Below are positions 1 through 12,356 of a stretch of DNA of 64,000 nt, one piece after another. The position numbers and the translations under genes are program-made. Numbering within the stretch: position 1 is the first letter of the stretch; each line of letters starts with the position of its first letter. The stretch is taken from assembly GCF_949987535.1 (NCBI RefSeq), contig NC_080069.1, forward strand, positions 41,219,269 to 41,283,268, given 5' to 3'. The notes beneath the pieces were generated by a model that ran no database searches, had not been told where the DNA came from, and saw nothing but the letters and a program-made list of their open reading frames with translations. This stretch comes from Balaenoptera acutorostrata. Its lineage: Eukaryota > Chordata > Mammalia > Artiodactyla > Balaenopteridae.

Positions 1-404
1 GAATGTGTCAATCAGAATTGGTGCCTGACAGTGAATGAAGGAGAGAGAAAGGAGTGTCGATCCAGGGGACACAGGTCTGGGCCAAAGTACTTCAAGTTCT
101 GCATTCCCTTTTGTGAAGGCTCTCCCATTATGGAGATGGATGCCTCAGGCAAGCTTAGCTTAATGCCATTTAACATTTTAAATGCAGAATTAAGTGCCCT
201 TGCTCTAATTCCAAGATCACCAAGCAAGCTTCCAGTTATAATTTGTTCTCTATTATAGATCTGCTAGTGTAGAAAGCAACTGTTATGTTGATCTATTTAT
301 TCGGGTCTATGTGATAGTTACATGCTCTGCTATATAGCGATATACTGACAATCTGGTTTGGTTTGGTTTGGTTTTAACCTGAAAAAAAACAAACAAACAA
401 AAAA
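1..404. other. NTRK2 intron, no gene; small simple repeats
   Basis: Unremarkable sequence with several in-frame stops. It ends in a short TTTGG pentamer run (about 352-374) and an A-rich patch with AAAC units (about 381-407). Confidence 0.6.
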
Positions 405-1065
405 AAACTTTGGACTTTATTTTAAGAGACATGGGGAGCCATGGGGCAATTAGAAGCAGCGACATAAGATCAGCATTTTAGAAAGACCACTCTAGCACAG
501 TGTGGTAGGTATATGGGTACAGAGGGGGCAAGACTGGAGACCAGGATGCCATGTAGGAAGCCGCTGCAGCATTGTAGGCAAAAATGACAGTGGAATGAAT
601 TAACTTTTTGGTTATGTAAGTACTTATTTGATGTTCATTTCCCCTCCCAGACTGCAAGCTTGGTAAGGAGAAGAAACCAGGTCAGTCTTTCTTTCAACCA
701 GATCCCAAGTACTTAGCATGACACAGAGCAGATCCCAGTTAATATCTGTTGGAAGAAAGAATAAACGAGCGAATGAATGTGGGCAGTAGAGATAAAAAGA
801 ATTGGACAAATTTAAGAAATATTTAGAGAAGTGAACTGGCAAGACTTGATAATTGAGTGAATACAGGGGTTAAAGGGAGGGAGGAGCCAAGGTTTGGGAC
901 ATGCAAAACCTTTTGACCAAGTGGGCAGTGGCGCCATCCATTAAGATAGGGAACACTGGAGATGGTTTGGGGTGACCATGATGATTTAACTTGGAAATGT
1001 TGAGCGTGATGCACTATGACATATTCAAGAGGGATGTTCAGTAGGCAGATGACCCAAAGGTCATC
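405..1065 (-). mobile_element. L2 LINE remnants, minus with an opposite-strand fragment
   Basis: Passages such as TTTGGACTTTATTTTAAGAG..GGGGAGCC (about 410-480) and the stretch at 870-1060 resemble the reverse complement of the L2 3' region. Between them, 620-785 resembles a plus-strand L2 3' end, with a CCCAGACTGCAAGCT block and a terminal AATGAATG. All are old and eroded. Confidence 0.55.
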
Positions 1066-2040
1066 CCTGATAGTTGATGGGGACGATTATTAGGACATAA
1101 GCAGCATGCAGAAAGCAACAGAAGTCATAGGTGAGGATGACATATCCCAGGAAAAGAAGCAGCCCTAGGAAAGAAGCCAAAGAGACATCAACTTTTAGGA
1201 GGGAAGCAGAGAAAAGGAAGCCCTTAAGTAAGAAGACTCTCCCTAGCCAGAGGGATAGGGAGAAAACAAGGAAAGTTCATTGACACCAAGGCCAAAGAAA
1301 AAGGATGCTTCAGGGAGAGTGAGAAATGAGGCCACGTTCTGCTAAGAAGCAAATAAGAGGACAGAGAAATACGCCTTGGATTTAGTCTTGTAAAGGTCTT
1401 TGGAGATGGCAGTGGAGAGCAAGTCTGATGAAGCAGTAGGCTGAGACTGGATTGGGAGGGGAGGAAATAGACACAACGAATACAGCCCAGTCTTCTAAGA
1501 TCAGGATTGGAAGGGAGAGAGGAAAGGGCCGAGACTAAAGGAAAATGGAAGGAGAGGGGACAGAGCTAAAGGAAAACTTTTCTAAGATGGAAGGGACCTG
1601 GTCCTGCTTCAATTCTGAAGTTGACAAGAGAAAGAGACTGAAAATATAGATGAGAGAAGGAAAGTCATCAACAGAGAAAAGTTTAAGGGGATGGGATCTG
1701 TAATAGAGGTGGAGTGATTAGTTTCAGCCAAAGGCGCTCCAGCCCTTCCCGTCTACTGGAAGGAAAAGGTTAGTTTCAGATACAGGCAGTTTGTTCAAAT
1801 GGAATATAAGTGGATGAGGCCACAAGAACATCACAAATATTGACAGAGAAAAAATAACCAAACTCAGCTGGGTTACTGCCATCATAGGAAGTAGAAATGG
1901 GAATTGCTCACATCCAGTCTACATGTCTATGGCTCCCACTATTAACAGTGCAAAGTATGCACATTTGAAAGGGAGCGCCCTTTGTGATTGGCCCCGTGTC
2001 CGGCTGAAGCTGAAACAATCACCATATATATGTGAGTTTT
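1066..2040. other. Purine-rich intron, no gene seen
   Basis: The plus strand is rich in G and A (AGAAAAGGAAG, GGAAGGAGAGGGGAC types), especially 1180-1700. No coding signature was seen. Part may be further eroded L2, but I could not assign it. Confidence 0.5.
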
Positions 2041-2200
2041 AGCCTCATGTGCACTGACTGTCCTTATCACATTATATTAAAATTAGATCTGTCTCTCCCA
2101 CTAGATATAAACTACTCAGGGGCTTCTTGCTTCCATAAAGTACTTTATTTGTCTGTAGCATCACCAATGTCCTCAATAAACACTAGTTGAACTGAACTAA
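2041..2200 (+). mobile_element. L2 3'-end remnant
   Basis: A block with CCCACTAGATATAAACTACTCAGG, a poorly conserved middle and a terminal CAATAAACACTAGTTGAACTG follows the L2 3'-end pattern (CCCACTAGA..TAAGCTCC..CAATAAATGTTTGTTGAATG). Strongly diverged. Confidence 0.6.
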
Positions 2201-3108
2201 TGTTTGCATGAAGTTTGAATTAGATGGCAGGCAGCCCAAATGACAATCGGGAAACATATTCCAGCCAGAAGGAAAGGAAAAGTTGATGGGGGCAGAAAGA
2301 TGAGATTTGATTTCAGTGCACATTCCTGCTTTGGGGGGTCATAGAAGATGGAGACTGGCAAAGAGGCAAGCCAGTAAGAGATCTCTCCAGAGTACCACCC
2401 ACAGGAACGGACCGAGAGTGGGCTGAAAAGGTTAGGACACGCCAGAGTGGCGGGTGTTCTGATCAGATGTGAACATAGGGATTAGCTGATGCAATTACCT
2501 AAAAGTGCAGGTAGAGAGTAGACGTTAAGAAAACTATCAAAAAAATGTTTGTTTCAATGAGTGGGAAACCTTAGGAGCACCGCCACCCAGGTTGGCAGGG
2601 AGCAGGTAACCTGCAAAGCCATCTGACCTGAGCTGCAGAGGTGGACTTGGAGAAACTCACTGAGAGAACTCTGCTGTTTCAGCCACCAAGAGGACTGGAG
2701 CAAGCTCTGCGCTGGCCCGGGGGAGGAGGCAAGGGCGAATTCCAGGACAGGAAAGGAAACACTGGTGCCCACGGCTGACTGACTCAGAACCACAGAACCT
2801 TTCAGAAATTAGCGTCCATCTGAATCCCAACCTTCAGTTTCAGGATTAAGGGACTGGCTGGTGAGATGAAACGGCTCACCCAGGATCCCAGGTTCTGATG
2901 CCGTGAGAGTGTGGGTATGAACCCCCACTCCCATCTCCCCATCCAGGTCCCCTTCAGTTATACCAGGTTCCTTTATGCTGCTGCCTCTCTGCCTACATTA
3001 ACCTTAGCAGGCCAGGTTCAGGTGGAACCATGGTGATGACCCACAGGTCCTGTAACCCAAGATTTCTTCACAATCCACGAAAGGGGCTTTGCAGCCAAGC
3101 ACCTGCCT
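2201..3108. other. NTRK2 intron, no feature recognised
   Basis: Mixed-composition sequence without an assignable repeat or convincing exon. Confidence 0.5.
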
Positions 3109-3109
3109 G

Positions 3110-3147
3110 AGTGTGTGTGTGTGTGTCTGTGTCTGTGTGTGCGCGTT
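3110..3147 (+). repeat. Imperfect (GT)n microsatellite
   Basis: GT units interrupted by CT steps, ending GTGCGCG. Alternating purine-pyrimidine sequence. Confidence 0.85.
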
Positions 3148-3900
3148 GGGGGCAGTGGGGAGGGGGATAAGAAACATCACCAGAAACAGAGGAAGGAGAC
3201 TGAAGGGTCACAGAGGGAAAAGGCCAAACCTAGAGTGCAAGGACAACACGCCAGAAGCAAAATCTCCCATGACGCTCTGAGTTCAGGGTGACAGCAGAGG
3301 GGCTGTGAAGTAAAGCTGAAAGAAGACCAAAAAGGGTATGTGGTTCGGGTTGGTTGAGCTGTTTGGAGAGAGGTGCTTGTTTTTCTATCATGCCTTGCCA
3401 GAGAACTTAGCAGCCATCGTGTCAAGCTCTCTGGTCCACCACTTCCCGGCCCCACACACACACACTGAATGGTAAGTAAGCCCAGGCTCAAGAAGGGAAG
3501 CGAGCTGTCCCCACTGCGAGCCACAGTCAGAGAATTTGGGCCCAGACCCCTCTACCACCTCACAGCAGGGAACTCCAGGGCACATGAAGCAGAAACAACT
3601 TTTATGACAAAGATTAGAGCTTAGAAGAGCCCACCTTTTAAATTGCACCATATTTCAAAGGTCGAAAACCAAACTTTTAATGTCTTTTGGTTTAAATGAC
3701 ACTATTGTAGAACTGTTCAAAAATACTTCACTGAAATAAAATTTTTGTTTCTGTTGAGGACTGATCAAGGAGCACAGACACATGGGTTTCTGAGTAGCCA
3801 GGTCGGCTAACGGACTCGCTGCTCTAAAGCTCACATATTTCACCCAGAGAAGACCTCCTGTCAGGTCCTCACCAAGAGAAATGCAGAATGATTAAAACAA
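3148..3900. other. NTRK2 intron, no feature recognised
   Basis: Open frames on the minus strand at 3177-3651 overlap in several frames and match nothing known. A short CA run lies near 3454. Confidence 0.5.
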
Positions 3901-3904
3901 ATTT

Positions 3905-4165
3905 TTTAAAAGTCTGGGTGGGGATGTAATGTACAGCATGGTGACTATAATCAACAAGACTGTATTATATATTTGAAACTTGCTAAGAGAGTAGATCTTC
4001 AAAATTCTCATCACACGAAAAAAAATGTGGTAACTATGTGTGTTGATGGATGTTAACTAGATTTACTGTGGTGATCATTTTGCAAAATATGCAAATATTG
4101 AATCATTATGTTGCATGCCTGAAACTAATGTAGTGTTGTAAGTCAATTACATCTCAATTTTTTCT
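3905..4165 (+). mobile_element. Old L1 3' UTR remnant
   Basis: GTAATGTACAGCATGGTGAC, then AGAGAGTAGATCTT, GATGGATGTTAACTAGA and CTGAAACTAATGTAG, follow the order of the ancient mammalian L1M 3' UTR. No coding part is present. Confidence 0.75.
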
Positions 4166-5850
4166 AAAGTCTGGATGGTTTAAGGAAGTAAATCCTAAAT
4201 TGTCAGAAAAATTGTACAATTCAAGATAATTAAGTCTGAAAGGACCACACCTAGTAGAGTTTTATACGTATATGTATATATTCATAGACACATGGTACAC
4301 ACATAAATAGAATTCTGGGGGGTGTGTCTGTCTGTCCAAGAAATTATTGGGATATGAAGATTACAGGAAAGGGTGGGGTACTAGATAGCAATAGGTCATT
4401 CTTTGCAGTAAAAAAGGGAACTGTAAATGATGTGTGATTATTAAAATTTTTACCCTATACTAGAAGATGCCATATTCCCAAGGACCTACAAATCATTTAT
4501 CTTTTAATAGTATAACAGGTTACAAAGGAGGAGATGATGGTAGAAGGGAAAAGACATGGATGAAACCTCAGTTCACCTCCTTCCCACTGCCATGCTGTTT
4601 AACTTGTGAACATTTATTTGAATATCTACTCCTCCTAAAATTGCTTGTACTCTCAAGGCGAAATTTGGGCAGGTGGGGCTGAGCAGACAAAGCCCGAAGC
4701 GAGACACTGGATAAAATTCTCTCCTGAATTATTCTCCGCTTGACCAGAGAGCCCTGGGCAAGCCAATCAACCTGACAGTCTGTCCGAGGCTGTCAGGACC
4801 TTCCCACCTACTTCAGAGCGAGGTTTCAAACCTAAATAAGCAGATGTCTGTAAAGTGCTTTCCAGGCCCCTTGGGGAGAAGCCCTGCGTGAAACCAGAGG
4901 TACTGTGTATGTCTCAGACGTGTGCTCATAACTGGAAAAGCCTTAGTGCAGGCCGCGTACAACATACAAAATGGTAGCAGAATGAATTCTGAATGTGAGT
5001 CCACACCCCTTAAGCTTGCTCACTGGCTCAGCCATCAATCTTGGGGCAGTGAGAAGTCAGGGGAAAAGAGAAAGCTGGAAAGAATAGTACTCTCTGGCCA
5101 CAGGGCTTTCATGGGAGCTAAGACGGACTTTGTACACAGGGCTGTGGGTTCCTCCACGTACATAACCACCCCTGACTGTGGCGAGGACTCCAGGGCAGCA
5201 GCCTCCATCCTGTTCTGTCCGCTCTGCCCTCCCTCCTATCCCAGCCTACCAAGATGGTCCAGCAGGTGCAAGGTCAGCAGCCAACTCATGAAGGCTTTTC
5301 TCTGTAGCCTGACTTTTGTGTATGCATTACTTACAGAAGAGGGAGACTTAAAATTAAAACAAACAAACACACTCACAGTAAAGTAAACAAAAAAACTGCA
5401 TTTCTTCCCATGTAAAGATCAAGTCATTGTTTTGGGATCAGTAGCTCATAAACTTTTTAACTGCTTTGTCTCCAGTGGAGACGGGTTCACGTGGACTTAG
5501 CCAGACCAAGGTTGTCTTCACATCTCTGATACTTCTCAGATGGTGAGCTCAAGTCAGTCCAAGGACACAGAACAGAGGGGAGGCATCCTAAAGTGAGGGC
5601 CTTGGCACTTCAGGATGCCAGGAGGAAGCTTCTAGGCCCCACGATGTCTTTAATGCACCGTGGCCTTAAAAGTGACTCTCTTCACTGCCCCTTGTTCATG
5701 CAGAGGAGGTTGGAGCAGAGCATTTCTAAGGCCCCTTTTCCTTCTGTGATTCTGATTTTAAGTGACCCTGTGACCTTGGTCTCATCAGCCCAGCACTAAC
5801 ATGCCACGAGTCTTCTGAGCAGCTCACATTTAAAAAGACATGGATGTACT
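4166..5850. other. NTRK2 intron, no gene supported
   Basis: A TATA/TGTA-rich patch lies near 4265-4310. An open frame of about 154 codons at 4922-5386 has no recognisable domain and no coding-like neighbours; I treat it as chance. Confidence 0.5.
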
Positions 5851-5852
5851 CT

Positions 5853-5994
5853 GAAATAACCTATATGGGAAAAGAATCTTTAAAAAAAAGTGGATATATG
5901 TATATGTATAACAGATTCACTTTTCTGTACACCTGAAACTAACACAACATTGTAAATCAACTATATTCCAATAAAAATCATCAAAAATAAAAAT
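5853..5994 (+). mobile_element. Cetartiodactyl-type L1 3' end (older subtype)
   Basis: AACCTATATGGGAAAAGAAT, GGATATATGTATATGTATAA, CACCTGAAACTAACACAAC and ATTCCAATAAAAAT form a 5'-truncated L1 3' terminus with an A-rich tail. It abuts an opposite-strand L1 end at 5996. Confidence 0.75.
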
Positions 5995-5995
5995 T

Positions 5996-6292
5996 TTTTA
6001 ACATCTTTATTGGAGTATAATTGCTTTATCATGTTGTGTCAGTTTCTGCTTTATAACAAACTGAATCAGCTATATGTATACATATATGCCCATATCCCCT
6101 CCCTCTTGCGTCTCCCTCCCACCCTCCCTATCCCACCACTCTAGGTGATCACAAAGCACTTGAGCTGATCTCCCTGTGCTATGTGGCTGCTTCCCACTAG
6201 CTATCTGTTTTACATTTAGTAGTGTATATATGTCAATGCTACTCTCTCACTTCATCCCAGCTTACCCTTCCCCCTCCCTGTGTCCAGATCCC
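5996..6292 (-). mobile_element. L1 3' end, 5'-truncated
   Basis: Starts as the reverse complement of the L1 terminus (TTTTTTAACATCTTTATTGG) and runs through the TATGTATACATATATGCCC and CTCCCTCCCACCCTCCC blocks to about 6292. It contains only 3' UTR. Confidence 0.85.
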
Positions 6293-6780
6293 ACATAATC
6301 AGGATGCCTTCTCACCACTCACTTTGCTCTCTGGGCTGTCCAAAGGACTGGGAAGTCGTAAATGTTCATCTCAGAGATGAAGGAGTGAATGAATGCATGT
6401 GTTTGTTCTAAAGCTGGGAAGAAAAATAATGCATAGGTACTAAGCTTACATATTTCCAAAGAACCCCATATGTTATAGAAAGCTGGAGTCAGGAGTTACC
6501 TGATCTTGAAACAGCTCCTTAATGTCTCTGGGCCTGAGCTTGTCAGATGTAAACCTAGGGCTTTGGATTCCATGCTCTGATCCTGAAGCTCTGCAAAGCT
6601 TTGGTTCAGGAGGAAGTGCAGTTTATACATCAGCTATCAAGTAATAGTGGTGCTGTGTGCTCAGAGCCCAGCAGTGAGAGAATCTGAGGACTTTTAGTGT
6701 CATCATGTCCTATGTGCATGTTTTCAGTGTCTGCTCTGAATTCTCCAAGCCATCCATGTCTTTCTAAAAATTTTTATTTT
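6293..6780. other. Spacer between inverted L1 ends
   Basis: Unique-looking intron; 6490-6560 faintly resembles MIR core (CTCCTTAATGTCTCTGGGCC). No gene. Confidence 0.4.
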
Positions 6781-7040
6781 TAAAGACGCAGACGTAGAGA
6801 ATGGACTTGAGGACATGGGGAGGACATCTCACATAGCACAGTGAGATCAGCTCGGTGCTTTGTGACCACCTAGAGTGGTGGGATAGGAAGGGTGGGAGGG
6901 AGACGCAAGAGGGAGGAGATATGGGGATATATGTATATGTATAGCTGATTCACTTTGTTATAAAGCAGAAACTAACACACCATTGTAAAGCAATTATACT
7001 CCAATAAAGATGTTAAAAAAATAAAAATAAAAATAAAGAA
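6781..7040 (+). mobile_element. L1 3' end, 5'-truncated, internally deleted
   Basis: CAGACGTAGAGAATGGACTT followed by an internal gap, then CACCTAGAGTGGTGGGATAG, GGATATATGTATATGTATAG and ACTCCAATAAAGATGTTAAA, with an A-rich AAAATA tail. Same family as 5996-6292 but in the opposite orientation. Confidence 0.85.
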
Positions 7041-7500
7041 ATCAAATATAGAGCTAAAATTATCAGGCCACTGCAGAGCTCAGATCTCTGCCACCTGGGT
7101 AATGAGATTTGTGTTTTAAAGACTTAGCCCAAATAGATTATGACAATGATCAATCAACTATTAACAAGGCTCAGGTTTTTTCTATCCCTTTCTTTCTCTC
7201 ACACACATCAAAGGAGAAAAAAATTGCCCTGTCTAAATAACCACACCCCCAAATCATCCAACTGATTTGTAAACACTAAGAAGAACCAAAAACTGGTATT
7301 GCTCTAAGGAGCAGCAGGTTCAATGCCACATTCTACCCTACAGTTTTTGAACCTATAAGAAGGTCTCTAGAGAAGTGGTAAAGTTAGTTGGAGGGATAAT
7401 GTCAGGGTATGATATTCAGTAATGGCTTGATAATGTTTCTCTTCCTAACAGGGAAGATGAGCAATGAGTTAAAACAGGAGGCACTTGCTTGGTACCAAAG
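7041..7500. other. NTRK2 intron, no feature recognised
   Basis: AT-rich unique sequence with no repeat or exon signal identified. Confidence 0.5.
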
Positions 7501-7501
7501 G

Positions 7502-7620
7502 TTAAAAAAAAAAAAAAAAAAAGGAAAGGAAGGAAGGAAGCAAGGGAGAAAGAAAGAAACAAAGAGAAAGAAAGAAAAGAAGAAAAAGAAACCTAAAACA
7601 GAAAAAGAAAAGAAATTCAA
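7502..7620 (+). repeat. Polypurine tract (A)n(GGAA)n(GAAA)n
   Basis: About 18 A are followed by GGAAGGAAGG and GAAAGAAAGAAA units with few pyrimidines for about 110 bases. The reading frames full of lysine (plus) or phenylalanine/serine (minus) across it are artefacts of composition. Confidence 0.9.
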
Positions 7621-10339
7621 TTCCCTTTCCCCAGCTAAACAAAAACTCTAGGTTTTATAGCCCTATGACCTAGAGATAGTCAAAGAAATCATACAGAATG
7701 TTCCTGGGGAGAAAGAGACCTCAACTCTCAGCTGCTCAGCCAACTTTTCAGCTTAGAAAATGTCTTTACAAGGGAATATTGAAACAACACAAACAGAGGT
7801 TTATGGGGTAGAAACAGTGAAAGATCTTAAACAGAACTAAACACAGTGCTGGAGAGCTATGACCACATCATCTCAACTTCCCATTACTTGCTTCTAATAG
7901 CATATAACCCAGGCTCTTTTCTTAACTCTAGTGCTCCGAATTCCCATAAGGAAATATCACTTTTCGGAGAAGAAAAAAAAATCAAACACATTTTCCTGTA
8001 TAGTCAATGAGAGGTGATGGAAAAGGGGTGGTGGAAGAAAGTAGGGTCAGAAGGTCAGGGGATCTTTCAGTTGTTTTACTCAATGTAATAAAAACCTCCT
8101 CGATGTAGAGATAGAAGGTATGAAACTAAGAAGATTTCAAATGGTTGCGCTGAGCTGAATTCTGTAAATACCTTCACCAGGAAGACAACATGCTTTCAAC
8201 TCCAGCTTGCAAGTTGTATTGAATAATGAATGATGTAAATAAGACCACCTTATTTATTAATAAGTCCAGTGTGGCTTATGCAACCACACTCAAAACTTAG
8301 TCTGTGGTTCTTAAATGCATGTAAAGCACAATTCAAGGTTCTAGAAGCCCCAATGGAGGGGCTGAGAAGTAATATCAGAGTAATAAAATCTGATGCCTTT
8401 CACTGAATCCTTATAATGGGTCCAGAATTTTTTTTAGTACAATTAATTGCCGTGGAAAAGCTTACTAAGGTGAGAGAGCCAAAATCAATGGGTTAATGAC
8501 ATAACATTACAGCTGCTTAACCAAGCCAACAATAAATTGCATACAGAGGCTCTGGCAGCAGAGGCTACAAATTCTATTTATGTTGTACTAAGAGGAAAAA
8601 TATTAGACTGGTCTCCAAATATTAATCCAAAATCAGCAAATGTCACCGAAGAAAATTAGAAATAAAATGTCATTGCTGGTCTTCATAAAATATGGGCAAT
8701 ATAAAAATGCCCTTTCACAACCATGTGAATATACTTAACACTTCTGATATGGCAGACTTTATGTCATGTGTTTCTGACCAAAATTTTTAAAAATCCATGA
8801 CCTATTTTACATTTCAACCATACCTTTTACCACTAGGTGAGACAGAACTTCTCCTTTGCAAAGCATTTTGCCACATTCTGAGACTTAAAGGTCTGGTTAC
8901 ATAACTCCAACCACAGACTTTACTCTTGAATCCCATTTATATGTGACAATAGTATTGTTTGTAAATTTAACTTAGCACTGTTTTGGTGTAACCATCTCCA
9001 AATAACAGAAGCTGGCTCATACTGGCAGTGTGATGTTAGGCAGCTGTGATGTGTATCTATAGACAGATACAGATCTAGACAGGGGCCACATTAGTGGATA
9101 AAGAGTATGAGACAGATACTGTGAAGGGGAGATTTTTAATAAAATAGGTTCAAACAGTGACTGAAAACGAAATGTCAGCATGGCTTAAAATACGCATATA
9201 GAATCAAAAAATAAAATCCTCTCCCTTAATTCATCTGTACATATATTTTTAAAATGTTCTACCACAGGCTCTCTCTGCACCTTAAAAGGCACAATGGTTG
9301 TGCTTTCCCCCCAAGATATAGATATTAAAAGATTTACTATTTTTAAATGATAGGGTAAACTGTTGTTTCAGCAAGTTCTAATCACGGTTTATTTAGTTAC
9401 ATTGGTCCTATTTTAAAAAGATAGAAACATATAATTTCAGCTACACTCCATTAAACTAGAACTTTAAAACAGGTTATTTTAAGAATACCATTGGGTCTAA
9501 TAACAAAGTTAAAAAAAAAAAAAAGTGTAATTTGGTTTCAACTGCAGCTGGTATCCACTGGCCAGAATTTAAAAGCTGTTTAAGCAAATATTAATATGTA
9601 AGAAAGACAGTACAGGTGGTGTCATGTAAGGATGAGAGTGAAACAAGCCCTACCACTGATGTCACTTTGATATCAAAGCAGCAAAATTCAAAATAATTAT
9701 ACAAAGTGCTTTCCAAACAAGGATTTCAATACATTTTACAGATAAAGACACTGGGACACAAACTGCCCAGGCTCAAATAAAGCTGAGGGAATGAGCAGAC
9801 AAAAGTACTTTTTCTCAGAGCTCACCCCTATCAGCCTGACTCATGTTTCTAACCTAATTCTCCATCATGAACACTTAGCCTACACACCTCTCCGTTCTAT
9901 CAATCTCAGTGGATTTTCAAATCAAAAGAAGAAAATGAGTAGAAATTAGGAGTTGTGATTAGCCATTATTAAATGGATAACTGTGACAAATGCTTTGGTA
10001 AATGTAAAAAAAAAAAAAAAAAAAATTAGGCCTGAAAATAGGAACCTGCCATCAGATAAAAAAGCAACAAAAATTGTAAGAACTAATACATGAAAGCTCT
10101 ACTCAAGTCTGTTAATTTCATATACATCAGGCAGCTAAGACCACTAAGGCGTAAAATAATATTTCTTAAATTTAAAGAGTTTTATTTTTCCTCCAATTAT
10201 GGCCTTAAAAAGCACTAAAATGAAAAAAAATAAGCCCTAGTTTTCCTCCTTCATTGTGTATCTGTCACCTAATACAGAATTTATAAACAATCACAAAAGA
10301 AAACAACATCTAACTGTATACAGACACTCCCCACGGCCT
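7621..10339. other. Repeat-poor AT-rich NTRK2 intron
   Basis: I could assign almost no transposon in this 2.7 kb apart from a possible MIR scrap near 9715-9800. Poly-A runs occur at 9510-9523 and 10005-10024. No exon of TrkB was recognised on the minus strand. Confidence 0.5.
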
Positions 10340-10439
10340 CAAAATAGTCTGAAGGGCTCTGACTTCCATATGGCTTCCTCCATCTGACTACTGACACCCC
10401 ATCTCATGAAAAAGACACAAATCCTGACAAAGGGCCACG

Positions 10440-10850
10440 GACACTTTGACCAGCCTGGCGCGCTTCCACCAGCCCAAGCCAGGGCCAGCGCAGTCGGGGC
10501 CCTACCCACCCTTCCTCTCCAGCCCTGCCTCTGCTCTCCTTGCCAAAACGATTGCCATCCGAGCATCCCAGAGCCAGCCTGACAGTTGGCTGCTCCCGGC
10601 ACACCTCGGCACTGCTGCGCCGGCACGTTTCTGCTCGGTTCTGTTGTCATTGCCTTCTGCCTGAGCCTTCTAACACGAGCATCACCGGCAGAACAAACAA
10701 CAGAGACTGGGAAGGTCTCTTACTTACATTAAAAAACAGGTTGTCTCGGTCAACTACGTTGGCACAACCAGGGCGGGCGTTATCCGTGGGGGGGGAAAAA
10801 ATGCATGCGCACTCGCCAACCGGAAGGCCACAGCCCAAGCCCTACTTTCA
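10440..10850. promoter_or_regulatory. CpG-rich islet inside NTRK2 first large intron
   Basis: This stretch keeps roughly twenty CpG dinucleotides in an otherwise CpG-poor, AT-rich intron. It includes an NRF1-like TGCATGCGCA near 10802. On the minus strand AAT/GTAAGTAAG (GT at 10727-10726) is a very strong donor. Open frames cross it on both strands, but none resembles a protein I know. It could be an alternative or antisense promoter, an unannotated alternative exon, or an enhancer. Confidence 0.4.
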
Positions 10851-11914
10851 GGGCTGCCTATCGTGGTGTCAAACAGCCTCAAGAAAACCAGGAGAAACTT
10901 GGCCTTATAATCCTCTATATGGATGAATAAAATCTCATGTCAATGAAACATATAAAATGGCAAAGTCCCTGGTTGGAGGGGGGCGGGCAGGGAATCTCTA
11001 ATAGAGGGGACAGGGGCACGTTGGAGAAAGGACTGGTGAATTCCTCCTTGGTGATGGATTTGTCACAAGGCATCAGAAGAGGAGGACAGAAATACATAAT
11101 TCTGCTTCTCCATTCGACCAGGACAAGCTCAAGCATTTCCAGGGACCTAGGGGTCCCAGGCTAAAGGCAGCATTCACCAGAGTATTACACACTGTTTTAT
11201 CATCCAACTTCGTCCTGGGGAACTATTCAATGGGCGATTAAGATTTATAATCCAAATGGTCTCAAAATTATATCTCTGGGAAGTCAAGTCCAAATTAAAT
11301 CAGACCAGGCTTTTAGGCTTCCAACGATCACATTTTCTCTTTTGAGCCAGTGCATTTCAACTCTCAGAACTTCTCCTCTTACAGATCATTTTCAAGGCCA
11401 TCTCTGGATGCAATCTCCTAAGCCAAATCTGATATATAAAATGAAAAGGGAAATTGGTGAACTCCAAACCTCAGAGAACGAAGCTAAGCGGGGGAGACTC
11501 TAACTTCCTTCAACAGGTTTTTCAAAAGTTAATTATTTTAACCTCCTTTCTCATAAATATTACTGGAACTTCTCCTAACACAATATACACAGAGCGCCTT
11601 ATGAAACAAAAATATCCAAAACTAAGTTATTGCATATGGAAAGCCTAAAGCACACCCAGCAAGGCTTTGAAATATAAAGTGCATAGGAATATCATATAGT
11701 AGACATATATTGTTTGGAACATTTTAAATTGTCACACTTCTCGTGTCAGCATCCCCAAGGCAGTGAAACAGGTAACTGACAGATGGTCCAGCCCTGCACC
11801 TCTCATCTCTGACTTCTCCCCAGACTTGAAACAACGTTCATGCCCAGGACGGACCCGCCTGGCCAGCCCCGGCCCTAGAGGCCAGGAGAGGAGGAAGGAG
11901 GAAGAGCACCAGCA
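10851..11914. other. NTRK2 intron next to first coding exon, no repeat recognised
   Basis: Unique sequence, AT-rich from 11160 to 11740, with a G-rich stretch near 10975-11010. No second TrkB exon was found. Confidence 0.5.
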
Positions 11915-12315
<401 letters not shown>

Positions 12316-12333
12316 TCACAGTGGCAGGGGCAT
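12316..12333 (-). CDS. Upstream ORF 2 in NTRK2 leader (5 codons)
   Basis: An ATG at 12333 with G at -3 reads MPLPL and stops at TGA (12318-12316). It is in frame with TrkB, so this stop also shows that the main frame cannot be extended upstream from an ATG. It is very short and may have little effect alone, but it sits just downstream of uORF 1. Confidence 0.4.
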   Translation of the reverse strand: MPLPL

Positions 12334-12356
12334 CCCGGGCCTCCTCACAGGGGGCG

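Noticed and set aside
4922..5386. Open frame of about 154 codons on the plus strand
   Set aside because: Longest non-repeat frame outside the island, but no domain, signal or homology I recognise, and no splice or promoter context. Likely chance.
7402..7651. Lysine-rich (plus) and Phe/Ser-rich (minus) frames
   Set aside because: Produced by the polypurine tract.
1..11914. Further NTRK2 exons (LRR exons) on the minus strand
   Set aside because: I looked for the next TrkB segment (ANQKRLEII / VEAYVGLRN) and saw nothing similar. In human the next exon is far away, so absence is expected.
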